Made by a program: the position numbers and the translations under genes. Of a stretch of 41,854 bases of DNA, positions 1 to 7,539 are shown piece by piece (positions within the stretch are counted from its first letter, which is position 1; the number at the start of each line of letters is the position of its first letter). This stretch comes from CAYSFE01 sp964430225 (GTDB lineage: Bacteria; Patescibacteriota; Dojkabacteria; GCA-016699595; JBAXKR01): the NCBI GenBank assembly GCA_964430225.1, contig CAYSFE010000008.1, positions 1 through 41,854 on the forward strand. The letters run 5' to 3'. The notes under the pieces are model-generated. The model had not been told where the DNA came from. It searched no databases and was given only the letters and a program-made list of their open reading frames with translations.

Positions 1-253
1 CATGCTCATCAGCCACTATTACTGCAATAGTTCCAAATCTTTGATTTATCTGAACAGCTTTAGGAAAGCTTTCAATTTTGATTAGTTCTTCAGGGGTAGC
101 ATTTGTTGTAAAGTCATAGTTATGTGTATATATTCCAAGCAGATTATCTCTAACAGCACCACCAACAAGGTAACTGTCATATCCTTCCTTTAAAAGTATT
201 CTTGCTACTTTACGTGCATATTCAGGTATTTTAGTAGAATCAAACATTTGCAT
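1..253 (-). CDS. cca: CCA tRNA nucleotidyltransferase / poly(A) polymerase family, N-terminal part (cut by window edge)
   Basis: Translating the minus strand from an ATG at 253 (or the in-frame ATG at 247) gives the start of a class II nucleotidyltransferase. Near residue 25 it has YLVGGAVRDNLLG, the classical head-domain motif that holds the NTP, followed by HNYDFTTNATPEEL. Here the two metal-binding carboxylates normally written DxD appear as a DF pair after an N; then comes GTIAVIV, typical of the family's beta strands. The enzyme adds or repairs the CCA end of tRNAs, or polyadenylates RNA; the distinguishing C-terminal part lies outside the window. No Shine-Dalgarno site is visible. The next gene (stop at 274) lies 20 bp upstream on the same strand, so the two are probably co-transcribed. 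Confidence 0.88.
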   Translation of the reverse strand, partial: MQMFDSTKIPEYARKVARILLKEGYDSYLVGGAVRDNLLGIYTHNYDFTTNATPEELIKIESFPKAVQINQRFGTIAVIVADEH

Positions 254-273
254 AAGTCGATTTTACATCTAAT

Positions 274-2055
274 TTACAAATTAATAAGTTTTTTATATAT
301 TTCAAATTTATTATTATCATAAAGATACCTAATCAACTCCTTTTTGCCAGATATTTTCATTGACATCACTGGTTTGGGATTGTTAAAAGTTATTATAGGT
401 GACATTCTCCTAAACTCACTATTCTCATAATCAATACCATTATAACTAACAGCTATTTCAACTTCACTTGGATAAGGAGGCATAGGCCAATAGTCTTTGG
501 GTTTTCCAAATCTTATCATTCCTGGAACATTTTTATCTAAAAAGTTTATAATGAAATATTCCTCATTAAGTTTACTATAGTTGACAGAGTAAGTTTGCTC
601 AGGTATTTTCTTTACACCAGTATATATTAAAACATAAGAAATTAAGATTAAAAAAATAATATAAGAAATTACCCTATATAGTTTTTTAGTAGAGTTTGAA
701 AGATAACAAGATATAATAACAATAAATAAATATATAAATATATAAAGTCCATTCAAATTACTTTCATATAGATAAGGCTTAACAACATCCCAAGAATCCC
801 AAGGCAAAATTGCATTTACATTTATAAAAGGAAAATAATCAAACATTCTATCGTATGTATATGAATATATTCGATTATTTAAAAATATATTAGGATTAAC
901 TACAAAAGCAAATGCATTTACATATGTAATTACAAATGTAATTACAAAAACTATATATTCCAAAAAGCTTTTTCTATTGCTTAACCAGTTACACATACCA
1001 ATAGCAAGAATTGGTACAGATGCAACCCAGAATCTTGCTGAGAAACTATCAGAAGCAGCTCCCCACATTGAAATTATGAGTATCGATAGCAACATAATAA
1101 AGGTAAGTATTTCAAAAATTTGTTTTTTAATAATTCCTTTTAAAAGTCCTAAAAACGAAAATATGAAAATAGGTGAGAAAGTTAGTAAACCATGTCTAAC
1201 ATCAAACAAAGTTAAGATTGTCCTATTGACTAAACCATTTAAACTAAATACATTAGGACTGGATGCACTTCCCAAAACTGAGCCATAAAGGCTTATCTGT
1301 AAATTAACAAAAACAACTAAGGATATTCCAACACAAAACAAGGGAATTAACAAACTAAATTTATTAATTGTTTTTATTTGTTTAAACAAATAAAAAGCGT
1401 AAATTATGAATAATACAAAACATAACAATATTAATCTAAGATGGAAAAATGGTAATAAACTAAAAGTTAAAGGAGTAACTAACAAAATTATAAATTTATT
1501 TATTAATGATAATGAATTTAGATTCCGATTGTTTTTTAAATTTGCCAACAATAATAATGTTAAAGAGACTAGTGTAAATAACCAAATTTCTGAATAAAGA
1601 AGTTTCATATATGGTAGCAATGGTAAAGTAGTACTTATTAATAACAAGGTAATTAATACTACGCTTTTCTTAAATTTTAAGAGTATGAGTGCCTTATACA
1701 AAAATAGAATTCCACAAATACTTATAAATACCGAAGACCACCTAATTCCTGAGTAACTAATCTTGTCAACTAAGACAGATACAATTACTGGTACAATTAC
1801 TGAATGCCCAGGTGTTGAATTTTGGATTTGAGGTAAAACTTGTCTAATTCCATTTTTTGCTTCATAGATATACCAATCTTCTAAAAGCATGTTAAAATCT
1901 TTACCTCTTGAATAACTTACAGCATAATAAGCAAATCGTGGCTCATCACCAGTAAATATTGCACCTTTAACAAAATAATTAATTACTAAAACCAAGACAA
2001 TAATAAATACCAGGAATATATTGTATATCGTAAGCTTTGACCTTAAATATTTCAT
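274..2055 (-). CDS. Polytopic membrane protein, GT-C glycosyltransferase-like
   Basis: A 593-residue protein with roughly eleven to thirteen hydrophobic segments. After the first membrane helix (about residues 10-30) comes GDEPRF (about 36-41), which resembles the short acidic motif in the first extracytoplasmic loop of GT-C lipid-linked sugar transferases (PMT/ArnT type). It is followed by a polar loop with STPGHS. The last 120 residues form a soluble tail after the final helix. By analogy it would move a sugar from a polyprenyl-phosphate donor to an acceptor outside the membrane, but no substrate can be named. It lies upstream of the cca fragment on the same strand. A conserved family assignment needs a profile search; a plain membrane protein of unknown function is the alternative. 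Confidence 0.6.
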   Translation of the reverse strand: MKYLRSKLTIYNIFLVFIIVLVLVINYFVKGAIFTGDEPRFAYYAVSYSRGKDFNMLLEDWYIYEAKNGIRQVLPQIQNSTPGHSVIVPVIVSVLVDKISYSGIRWSSVFISICGILFLYKALILLKFKKSVVLITLLLISTTLPLLPYMKLLYSEIWLFTLVSLTLLLLANLKNNRNLNSLSLINKFIILLVTPLTFSLLPFFHLRLILLCFVLFIIYAFYLFKQIKTINKFSLLIPLFCVGISLVVFVNLQISLYGSVLGSASSPNVFSLNGLVNRTILTLFDVRHGLLTFSPIFIFSFLGLLKGIIKKQIFEILTFIMLLSILIISMWGAASDSFSARFWVASVPILAIGMCNWLSNRKSFLEYIVFVITFVITYVNAFAFVVNPNIFLNNRIYSYTYDRMFDYFPFINVNAILPWDSWDVVKPYLYESNLNGLYIFIYLFIVIISCYLSNSTKKLYRVISYIIFLILISYVLIYTGVKKIPEQTYSVNYSKLNEEYFIINFLDKNVPGMIRFGKPKDYWPMPPYPSEVEIAVSYNGIDYENSEFRRMSPIITFNNPKPVMSMKISGKKELIRYLYDNNKFEIYKKLINL

Positions 2056-2082
2056 AAATATTAATAATAACTATAGTCTCAT

Positions 2083-2111
2083 ATCTAATATAGTTTTGCT
2101 TTTGATGTCAA
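2083..2111 (-). promoter_or_regulatory. Possible promoter for the GT-C-like gene
   Basis: On the minus strand a perfect -35 TTGACA (2106-2111) is followed after 17 bp by a poor -10, TTAGAT (2083-2088). The start codon is at 2055. The -35 is convincing and the -10 is weak. Confidence 0.35.
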
Positions 2112-2142
2112 ATTTTATAATAACAAAGTAATATATGTGAAA

Positions 2143-2607
2143 TTAATTTTTTGTTATTTGTTTACTTACTATTTCATAAGTCCTATATACTGCTTCAGGC
2201 ATATTGTTTTTATCTATTTCAGATAAGTTTAACCAATATATTGCTTCTACTTCATCTTTATCTAGCTCTCCTTCTAATTGTTCCTCAAACTCTGCTATTA
2301 GGGTAACTATAATCATTTGAATACCATCTGGTCTTTCAAATAAGTGATCCCCTATTATTTTAATACTTTCTCTTTTTACTTTTACATGAGCTTCTTCTAA
2401 ACACTCTCGAATAAATGTTTCTTCAAACACATTGTATATAGTTTCAGATTTGTAATCTTTGATTTCTTGTCTTTCTACTTTACCTCCAATATATGCCAAA
2501 GTGCCTGGGGCAACTTCTTCTTTTAAACTTCTTTTCATAACTAGCATCTTTCCATCACTTCTATACACTACTCCTTGAGGAGCTATTCTAAACAAGTATT
2601 TATCCAC
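2143..2607 (-). CDS. Nudix hydrolase
   Basis: A 154-residue Nudix-fold protein. It begins with beta strands typical of the fold (FRIAPQGVVYRSDGKMLVMKR), then GGKVER and, after an insertion of about 15 residues, the Nudix helix ETFIRECLEEAHV with the REXXEE metal-binding core. The canonical glycine-to-glutamate spacing of the box is therefore expanded. Such enzymes cleave nucleoside diphosphates linked to another moiety; the substrate cannot be read from the sequence. It starts 17 bp after the stop of miaA on the same strand, so the two are likely one operon. Confidence 0.85.
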   Translation of the reverse strand: MDKYLFRIAPQGVVYRSDGKMLVMKRSLKEEVAPGTLAYIGGKVERQEIKDYKSETIYNVFEETFIRECLEEAHVKVKRESIKIIGDHLFERPDGIQMIIVTLIAEFEEQLEGELDKDEVEAIYWLNLSEIDKNNMPEAVYRTYEIVSKQITKN

Positions 2608-2624
2608 GAAAAATAAGTAAAAAG

Positions 2625-3536
2625 TTAACTAGATATTACTTTAAAATCATTAAAGTATTTTTTAAACCAAGTGATTTGTCTCTTTGCATAATGCCTATGA
2701 GACCTTTTGATATTATCAATTGCCTCTTCTAATGTCATTTCATTCTTTAAGTACATTACAATTTCTTTGTATCCTGTTCCTTTCATACTTTCAGAGTCAC
2801 CAAAACTATCTTTCATCAGTTTCTTTACTTCCTCAACTAATCCATCTTCTATCATTTTATTTACTCTTTCATTTATCTTTTCATATAGCTTTTCTCTATC
2901 ATACTTAGGAGACATTAAAACAAATTCTTTTAAAGGCTTTGTTTCGAAACTGTTATCAGAGTTATTTAGTCTTTCATATATTATCCTTAGTCTTTTTAAA
3001 TTCTTCTTTTCTGATTCATTTAGTTTATCCCACTCAGTCTTAAACTCTGTTTCAAGTTTATCTTTAACTTCTTCATATGAGAATTCACTTTTATTAGTTT
3101 TATCTCTATTTAATCCAATATATTCTTTTTCATATATTAAAGAGTCTAAGTATAGGCCAGTACCTCCTACTACAATGACTTTAAATCCTTTCTTTTTAGC
3201 TTCTTCAATCTCTTTCATTGCTAAAGAATAGAAGTCAAATACAGAAAAACTTTCATTTGGATTTAAAATATCTACTCCTTTTACTTCAATTCCTAATTCT
3301 TTAAATTTATATTCATCCTTATTTGTCCCTATATTCATCCCTCTATATATTTGTCTTGAATCAGCTGAGATTACAACAACATTCTTTTCGATCTTTAGTT
3401 CTTTAATCAAGGATATAGCTAGGTTTGTTTTTCCCGATCCAGTTGGGCCAAATATAATTACCACATCAGACTCAGATATTCTTTTGTTATCAAGGGTATT
3501 AAGTAGCATTGCAATATTTAGTGATAATGCTAACAT
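2625..3536 (-). CDS. miaA: tRNA dimethylallyltransferase
   Basis: MiaA transfers dimethylallyl to A37 of tRNAs that read UNN codons. The 303-residue product has the P-loop GPTGSGKT (about residues 30-37), the substrate motif ADSRQIYRGMNIGT, the GGTGLYLDSL motif and the C-terminal tRNA-contacting SHRHYAKRQITWFKK. These define the family, and the length is normal. The family usually starts only about 10 residues before the P-loop, so the in-frame ATG at 3509 (MLLNTLDNKR) is an equally good start and would leave room for a divergent promoter towards the glucosaminidase gene. It is followed by a Nudix gene in the same orientation. Confidence 0.95.
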   Translation of the reverse strand: MLALSLNIAMLLNTLDNKRISESDVVIIFGPTGSGKTNLAISLIKELKIEKNVVVISADSRQIYRGMNIGTNKDEYKFKELGIEVKGVDILNPNESFSVFDFYSLAMKEIEEAKKKGFKVIVVGGTGLYLDSLIYEKEYIGLNRDKTNKSEFSYEEVKDKLETEFKTEWDKLNESEKKNLKRLRIIYERLNNSDNSFETKPLKEFVLMSPKYDREKLYEKINERVNKMIEDGLVEEVKKLMKDSFGDSESMKGTGYKEIVMYLKNEMTLEEAIDNIKRSHRHYAKRQITWFKKYFNDFKVISS

Positions 3537-3544
3537 TTAAGGTG

Positions 3545-4156
3545 ATGAAGAAGCAAAAGATACATAAAAATATTAAGAAAGGAGTAAAGAAGGTAACCAC
3601 CTCTTTAGTATACCTTTCCATGTTTTTAACTATTCTATTCTTTAGCTTTAGTTTCATTGCATTTAAAAGAAATGATTTCTTAGTACAAGCTCAAAGTGAT
3701 GTATTAGGAGAAAGCTCAGCTGCTTCTACTAGTACAACTTCATCAGTAACCTCAGTAACTGAAGTATTACCTGTCATATCCGAAAAAGCTAAGGCAGTAG
3801 AAGCCTTTATTCTTTCTCAAAATGGAAGCCCTATGTTTGCATCTGAAGCTCAAACATCTATAGACAAGGCTAATGAATGTGGTGTTGATTACAAACTCAT
3901 GATAGCAATTGCAGGATATGAATCAGGCTATGGCAGAAAGCCAATGAAAAAATATAATCCATATGGATGGAGAAATGGAAAGACATATAACTCCTTTAAA
4001 GAAGCTATATCCGAAATTACTTGTCAGTTTAGTAATAAATATATTAAGAAAGGAAGAGATACTGTAGAAGAAATATCAAATATATATCTAGGAAGTAACG
4101 GCAATCATGATGCTTGGATAAAGAATGTAACTTACATTAGAAGCCAAATACCATGA
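3545..4156 (+). CDS. Membrane-anchored glucosaminidase/lysozyme-like protein
   Basis: From the ATG at 3545 the product has a basic N-terminus (MKKQKIHKNIKKG), one membrane segment (about residues 18-40), a Ser/Thr-rich linker, and a C-terminal domain of about 125 residues. That domain contains YKLMIAIAGYESGYGR, with a candidate catalytic glutamate in AGYES, then NPYGWR and YNSFKEAI. This order matches the glucosaminidase/lysozyme-like superfamily that cleaves peptidoglycan glycans. Two in-frame ATGs upstream (3527, 3509) would overlap the miaA start region, so 3545 is preferred; AAGG lies directly before it but too close for a normal ribosome site. The TGA stop overlaps the start of a small membrane peptide gene (ATGA). 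Confidence 0.82.
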   Translation: MKKQKIHKNIKKGVKKVTTSLVYLSMFLTILFFSFSFIAFKRNDFLVQAQSDVLGESSAASTSTTSSVTSVTEVLPVISEKAKAVEAFILSQNGSPMFASEAQTSIDKANECGVDYKLMIAIAGYESGYGRKPMKKYNPYGWRNGKTYNSFKEAISEITCQFSNKYIKKGRDTVEEISNIYLGSNGNHDAWIKNVTYIRSQIP

Positions 4157-4245
4157 TAAGGAAATTAATAATAGTGATAGGTATTCTAGTACTTAGTTCT
4201 CTTTGCTTTGGATTTACCTATGTGATGTACAAACTTTTTTACTAG
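4153..4245 (+). CDS. Small single-pass membrane peptide (30 aa)
   Basis: An ORF of 30 codons whose ATG overlaps the TGA of the glucosaminidase-like gene as ATGA, the usual sign of translational coupling. The peptide begins MIRKL, continues with about 20 hydrophobic residues (IIVIGILVLSSLCFGFTYVM) and ends YKLFY, so it should be one membrane helix with a positively charged inner end. No family is recognisable. The coupling suggests a partner or membrane adaptor for the enzyme before it. The gene ends 2 bp before the stop of the converging zinc-ribbon gene. It may still be a chance ORF. Confidence 0.5.
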   Translation: MIRKLIIVIGILVLSSLCFGFTYVMYKLFY

Positions 4246-4247
4246 AC

Positions 4248-4436
4248 CTATTTCTCTTCCTCTATTATCTCTAGAGCATATTCTCCATTTGTATCAATAT
4301 CACCAACTTCATACTCTATTCCACAGAAAGGACATTCCCAAATATCTCCGACTTTAAGAGGATTAGTGTTTAAATCACTCTCATTCTTACACTCTACACA
4401 GTTGAATTTCTTACCTGTTGTATTTACGTTATTCAT
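4248..4436 (-). CDS. LysW-like zinc-ribbon protein
   Basis: 62 residues with two CxxC knuckles (CVEC and CPFC, 18 residues apart) that should bind one zinc. The stretch KVGDIWECPFCGIEYEVGDID closely follows the pattern of LysW/ArgW amino-group carrier proteins (V-G-E-I-x-E-C-P-x-C-G-x-E-x-E-V). The C-terminus is acidic (EEEK), but it ends in Lys rather than the terminal Glu that LysW uses to carry amino acids. No lysine or arginine biosynthesis genes are nearby. The divergent neighbour operon contains an ATP-grasp ligase, the enzyme class that loads LysW. Whether this protein is a carrier or simply a zinc ribbon cannot be decided here. Confidence 0.7.
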   Translation of the reverse strand: MNNVNTTGKKFNCVECKNESDLNTNPLKVGDIWECPFCGIEYEVGDIDTNGEYALEIIEEEK

Positions 4437-4455
4437 AATTAATCGTTATCTAATA

Positions 4456-4461
4456 TATAAT
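4456..4461 (+). promoter_or_regulatory. Candidate -10 box for the PLP/ATP-grasp operon
   Basis: A perfect TATAAT lies 39 bp before the first ATG of the operon, in the 63-bp divergent gap shared with the zinc-ribbon gene. No good -35 is present 16-18 bp upstream, so this is only a candidate. Confidence 0.35.
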
Positions 4462-4499
4462 TTACTGATAGTACTATTTTTGCTAATATTTATCAAAAT

Positions 4500-5366
4500 A
4501 TGAGTATATGGAATTCAAAACTAATTGATTCAGATTTTTCTATTAAATTAACAATGGGAGAAGGAAACACTCCTATTGAAGAACTTCAAGTAGAAGGTGT
4601 AAAAGCTCTACTTAAAAGAGAAGATAGAAATCCAAATGGTTCTTTTAAAGATAGATCTATTGCATATCAACTATCTAAACATATATCGGATGGTGTAAAA
4701 AAGTTTTGTATAAGTAGCTCAGGCAATGCTGCAATCTCAGTTTACTCATACTCTAAACTTACAGATATATCCTTAGATATCTTTGTTAGTTCTAAACTAT
4801 CAAACGAAAAGCTATCAAAACTAGAAGGAGCTAAACTACATGTTTCAGATAATCCCAAATCAGATTGTATTAAATTCTCTACTGAAACAGGCTCACTAAA
4901 TCTAAGAGGATCAGTAGATGATAATGCATATATCGGGTATTACTCTTTAGCAGAAGAAATATCTGAACTAGATATAGACTCTATCTTTATACCTTCATCT
5001 TCAGGTAATGCTGCATTAGGTATACATCAAGGGTTGAAAAAGTTAGGAAAACACTTTCCTATTTATATAGTTCAAACTACAAAGGTATGCCCTATTGCAT
5101 CTTTATATGACAAGGAGTTTACAAAAACTGATACTTCAGTAGTAACTTGTATTACAGATAGGGTATGTAAAAGAAAAGACCAGATAATTGAATTAATAAA
5201 AGATAGTTGTGGTTCAGGGATAGTAATTTCAGATGAAGAGGTATTAGATGTTTCTAAAAAGTACTCTCTACCAATAAATTCAAGTGTTTCAATTACAGGA
5301 TTTATCAAAGCTCTAAAAAAAGGATATACTATTAAACGTCCTCTACTTGTAATCAGTGGATCGTAA
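4500..5366 (+). CDS. Threonine-synthase-like PLP enzyme (fold type II), first gene of the four-gene operon
   Basis: 288 residues of a fold type II PLP enzyme. GEGNTPIEEL is the usual threonine-synthase N-terminal motif; the PLP lysine sits in PNGSFKDRS; the cofactor asparagine in SSSGNAAIS; and a second SSSGNAALGIHQGL occurs where the phosphate-binding loop lies. It ends in LLVISGS. It is shorter than ordinary threonine synthases (about 350 or more residues), and no hom or thrB gene is nearby. It therefore may act on another beta- or gamma-substituted amino acid, for example to supply an unusual amino acid to the downstream ligase. The stop and the next start share one base (TAATG). No Shine-Dalgarno site is seen before the ATG. 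Confidence 0.82.
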   Translation: MSIWNSKLIDSDFSIKLTMGEGNTPIEELQVEGVKALLKREDRNPNGSFKDRSIAYQLSKHISDGVKKFCISSSGNAAISVYSYSKLTDISLDIFVSSKLSNEKLSKLEGAKLHVSDNPKSDCIKFSTETGSLNLRGSVDDNAYIGYYSLAEEISELDIDSIFIPSSSGNAALGIHQGLKKLGKHFPIYIVQTTKVCPIASLYDKEFTKTDTSVVTCITDRVCKRKDQIIELIKDSCGSGIVISDEEVLDVSKKYSLPINSSVSITGFIKALKKGYTIKRPLLVISGS

Positions 5367-6808
5367 TGAATACACAAATAGTTGAAAAAATTAACATACT
5401 TACAAAAGATAAACCTATCCTTTACCTTACAAATGACCCAGAAAGAGCACTAGGTGTAGAAAGACTTTTATCTAATTACCATATTCTTTGTATTGATCAA
5501 AATGAGAGTGTAGATATGATGGAAAAACTTGGAGTAAAAGTTTTTTCTCTTGAGAAACAATCTGAAAAGAAAAACCAAGTATTTAGAAACTCTTCTAAGC
5601 TATATGATTCTGAACTCATTCAAAACTATATTAAAAAGTTTAACTCTCCTTACCTACAAGTCTTTAAACCTTCTTTACAAGTTGAGTTTAGAACTAATAG
5701 AGATAAATATATACTTTTAAATGCTAAAGCTGAGTTAAATCATAGGTTTGAAGAGAAATTCTCACAACTTGAATTCTTTACAAAGATCGGTGTTCAAATA
5801 CCTAAATGCAAAATATATGATGTATTGAGTCTAGATTATGGCAAGCTATCCGAAATATATGGTAAATCTTTCTTAATACAATTTAATAGAGGTCATACAG
5901 GAACTGGAACTAAAAGAATTACTAATGAAGTCGAGTTAGAAGCTATAAAAGTGAAGTTTCCTAAATGGAGAGTAAAAGTATCTGAGTTTATTGAAGGAAA
6001 GACATATACTGTAAACGGAGTAACTACAAGAGAAGGAGTATTTCTAGCAGGTTTAAATGAACAAATTACAGGACACAAACACTTAACAGATAATCTATTC
6101 TCAACAGTTGGCAATAACTTTAAAACAGATACCCTTTTAAATACCTCCCTATTAAATGAAATATATGAAATTAACCGTAAGATTGGAGAGGGAATGTATG
6201 CAGAAGGGTTTAGAGGCTTCTTTGGAACTGACTTCATTCTTCGTGATGGTAAAATATATATAATAGAGATTAATGCTAGACAAACAGCCTCTGTAAGTTT
6301 TACAAATAAATTACAAAAGAGAAATAATGAAACACCCCTAGGTTTAATACATATTTGTGAGTTTCTAAATATTGAAACAGGTCTTAATCCTAAAGAGTAT
6401 TCACTTAGAAACATTTCCTCCATAAACGCTACTCAAATAGTAATACGTAATACAACACCTCATAATCTAACTATTCATGAAACTATTAAAAATGGTGTAT
6501 ATAGATTAATGAGTGATAATAGCTCATTTAATTGGGGAGAAGATGGACCTAAAAAGAAAGCATTCACTATTTACCTTGATGAAGAAAGAGATAAACCATT
6601 AGTATTTCAAAAAGAAACATATTCTGTAGAAGACATTGATATGTCTGGTATTCTCATAACTACAGTTCCTGCTGGGAGAACTGTAACTCCAGGCTCAGAC
6701 ATTGCAAGAGTTCAAGCTACACATTCTCTATTAGGTGAAACAGGGATACTTCATCCTTGGGTAGTAGAATTAATTAAAAAAGTTAAAGATATTTACCAAA
6801 TATGTTAA
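5366..6808 (+). CDS. ATP-grasp ligase, second gene of the operon
   Basis: 480 residues. The first 130 look like the Rossmann-like pre-ATP-grasp region. The ATP-grasp part runs from about residue 130 (ELNHRFEEKFSQLEFFTKIG) through the lysine-less loop FNRGHTGTGTKRI and VSEFIEGKTYTVNG to the metal-binding end GTDFILRDGKIYIIEINARQ, where the last E and N coordinate Mg. About 150 further residues follow, including VPAGRTVTPGSDIARV. ATP-grasp enzymes join a carboxylate to an amine, thiol or similar group through an acyl phosphate. The setting between an amino-acid PLP enzyme and a papain-like protein suggests peptide or amide bond formation. It starts on the stop of the preceding gene and overlaps the next by 7 bp. 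The substrate is unknown. Confidence 0.85.
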   Translation: MNTQIVEKINILTKDKPILYLTNDPERALGVERLLSNYHILCIDQNESVDMMEKLGVKVFSLEKQSEKKNQVFRNSSKLYDSELIQNYIKKFNSPYLQVFKPSLQVEFRTNRDKYILLNAKAELNHRFEEKFSQLEFFTKIGVQIPKCKIYDVLSLDYGKLSEIYGKSFLIQFNRGHTGTGTKRITNEVELEAIKVKFPKWRVKVSEFIEGKTYTVNGVTTREGVFLAGLNEQITGHKHLTDNLFSTVGNNFKTDTLLNTSLLNEIYEINRKIGEGMYAEGFRGFFGTDFILRDGKIYIIEINARQTASVSFTNKLQKRNNETPLGLIHICEFLNIETGLNPKEYSLRNISSINATQIVIRNTTPHNLTIHETIKNGVYRLMSDNSSFNWGEDGPKKKAFTIYLDEERDKPLVFQKETYSVEDIDMSGILITTVPAGRTVTPGSDIARVQATHSLLGETGILHPWVVELIKKVKDIYQIC

Positions 6809-7539
6809 CAATTACTGACAAATCAAAAGAAGTAGTTTCAAGCTACTTTAATTTAAATTTAGGAGGGAAGGTTGTTCCCTCCCCTTACTATATTAACTCT
6901 CGTAAAAGAAAAGCTGAGCTTAGAGCCCTTATTGGCAAAGGAACAGCAGAAGAGATTGTAGAAGAAACATTGATATACGCAAAAATAAAAGGCTTTAACT
7001 TAAAAGAATCATCTATAGACCAGATTCGATCCTTTATGGAGAAGATAGGTATTGGTATAGATTGTAGTGGATTTGTAGCATATATCTTAGGTAGTCATAT
7101 TAATCTAAAAGATTTAAAGTTTAGACAGAACTCTTTATATCTATCAATACTTAGAACTATTAGATTTATACAAAACATCTCTGCAGAAGATCTAACAAGT
7201 GAACTTAATACTGATATAGTAACGGATCTAAATAACGTAAAACCTTATGACCTAATTAGATCACATGCTGTAATTGAAGGTGGAATGCATGTAGCAATAA
7301 TTACTGAGGTTAATACCTCTCCTGAGGGAAAAGTTCTAGATTTTAAATATGTACACTCTACACGTTGGTATGAAGAATTTAATGGTGTAAGGGAAGGTAA
7401 GATTGTAGTTACGAATACTACCTTAGATTTATCTCATCAAGAATGGATAGATGAAGTTAGAGGCAGAAACTATTTCAAAGAAGAATTTTTAACTAATATA
7501 TCTGATAGTGGAGTAAGACACCTTAAATGTATAAAGTAA
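6802..7539 (+). CDS. NlpC/P60 (papain-like) protein without signal peptide, third gene of the operon
   Basis: 245 residues. The centre carries IDCSGFVAYIL (about residues 91-101), the Cys-containing helix of NlpC/P60 proteins. Later come HVAIITEV (about 165), which holds the His on its strand, and YVHSTRW, which may supply the third polar residue. Most NlpC/P60 enzymes are exported murein endopeptidases, but this one has no signal peptide and no membrane helix, so it should act in the cytoplasm, as a peptidase, amidase or acyl-transferase. It overlaps the ATP-grasp gene by 7 bp and the GT2 gene by 13 bp, so the three are surely co-translated. Paired ATP-grasp and papain-like genes are known from amide-making and amide-breaking systems such as glutathionylspermidine synthetase/amidase. 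Confidence 0.78.
   Translation: MLTITDKSKEVVSSYFNLNLGGKVVPSPYYINSRKRKAELRALIGKGTAEEIVEETLIYAKIKGFNLKESSIDQIRSFMEKIGIGIDCSGFVAYILGSHINLKDLKFRQNSLYLSILRTIRFIQNISAEDLTSELNTDIVTDLNNVKPYDLIRSHAVIEGGMHVAIITEVNTSPEGKVLDFKYVHSTRWYEEFNGVREGKIVVTNTTLDLSHQEWIDEVRGRNYFKEEFLTNISDSGVRHLKCIK

Noticed and set aside
2707..3231. Long plus-strand open frame opposite miaA.
   Set aside because: It is Ser/Leu-rich antisense of an AT-rich coding region; the minus-strand frame carries all MiaA motifs.
4248..4436. Evidence for lysine or arginine biosynthesis from the LysW-like gene.
   Set aside because: No LysX/ArgX-type pathway enzymes other than a generic ATP-grasp are present, and the terminal Glu is missing.
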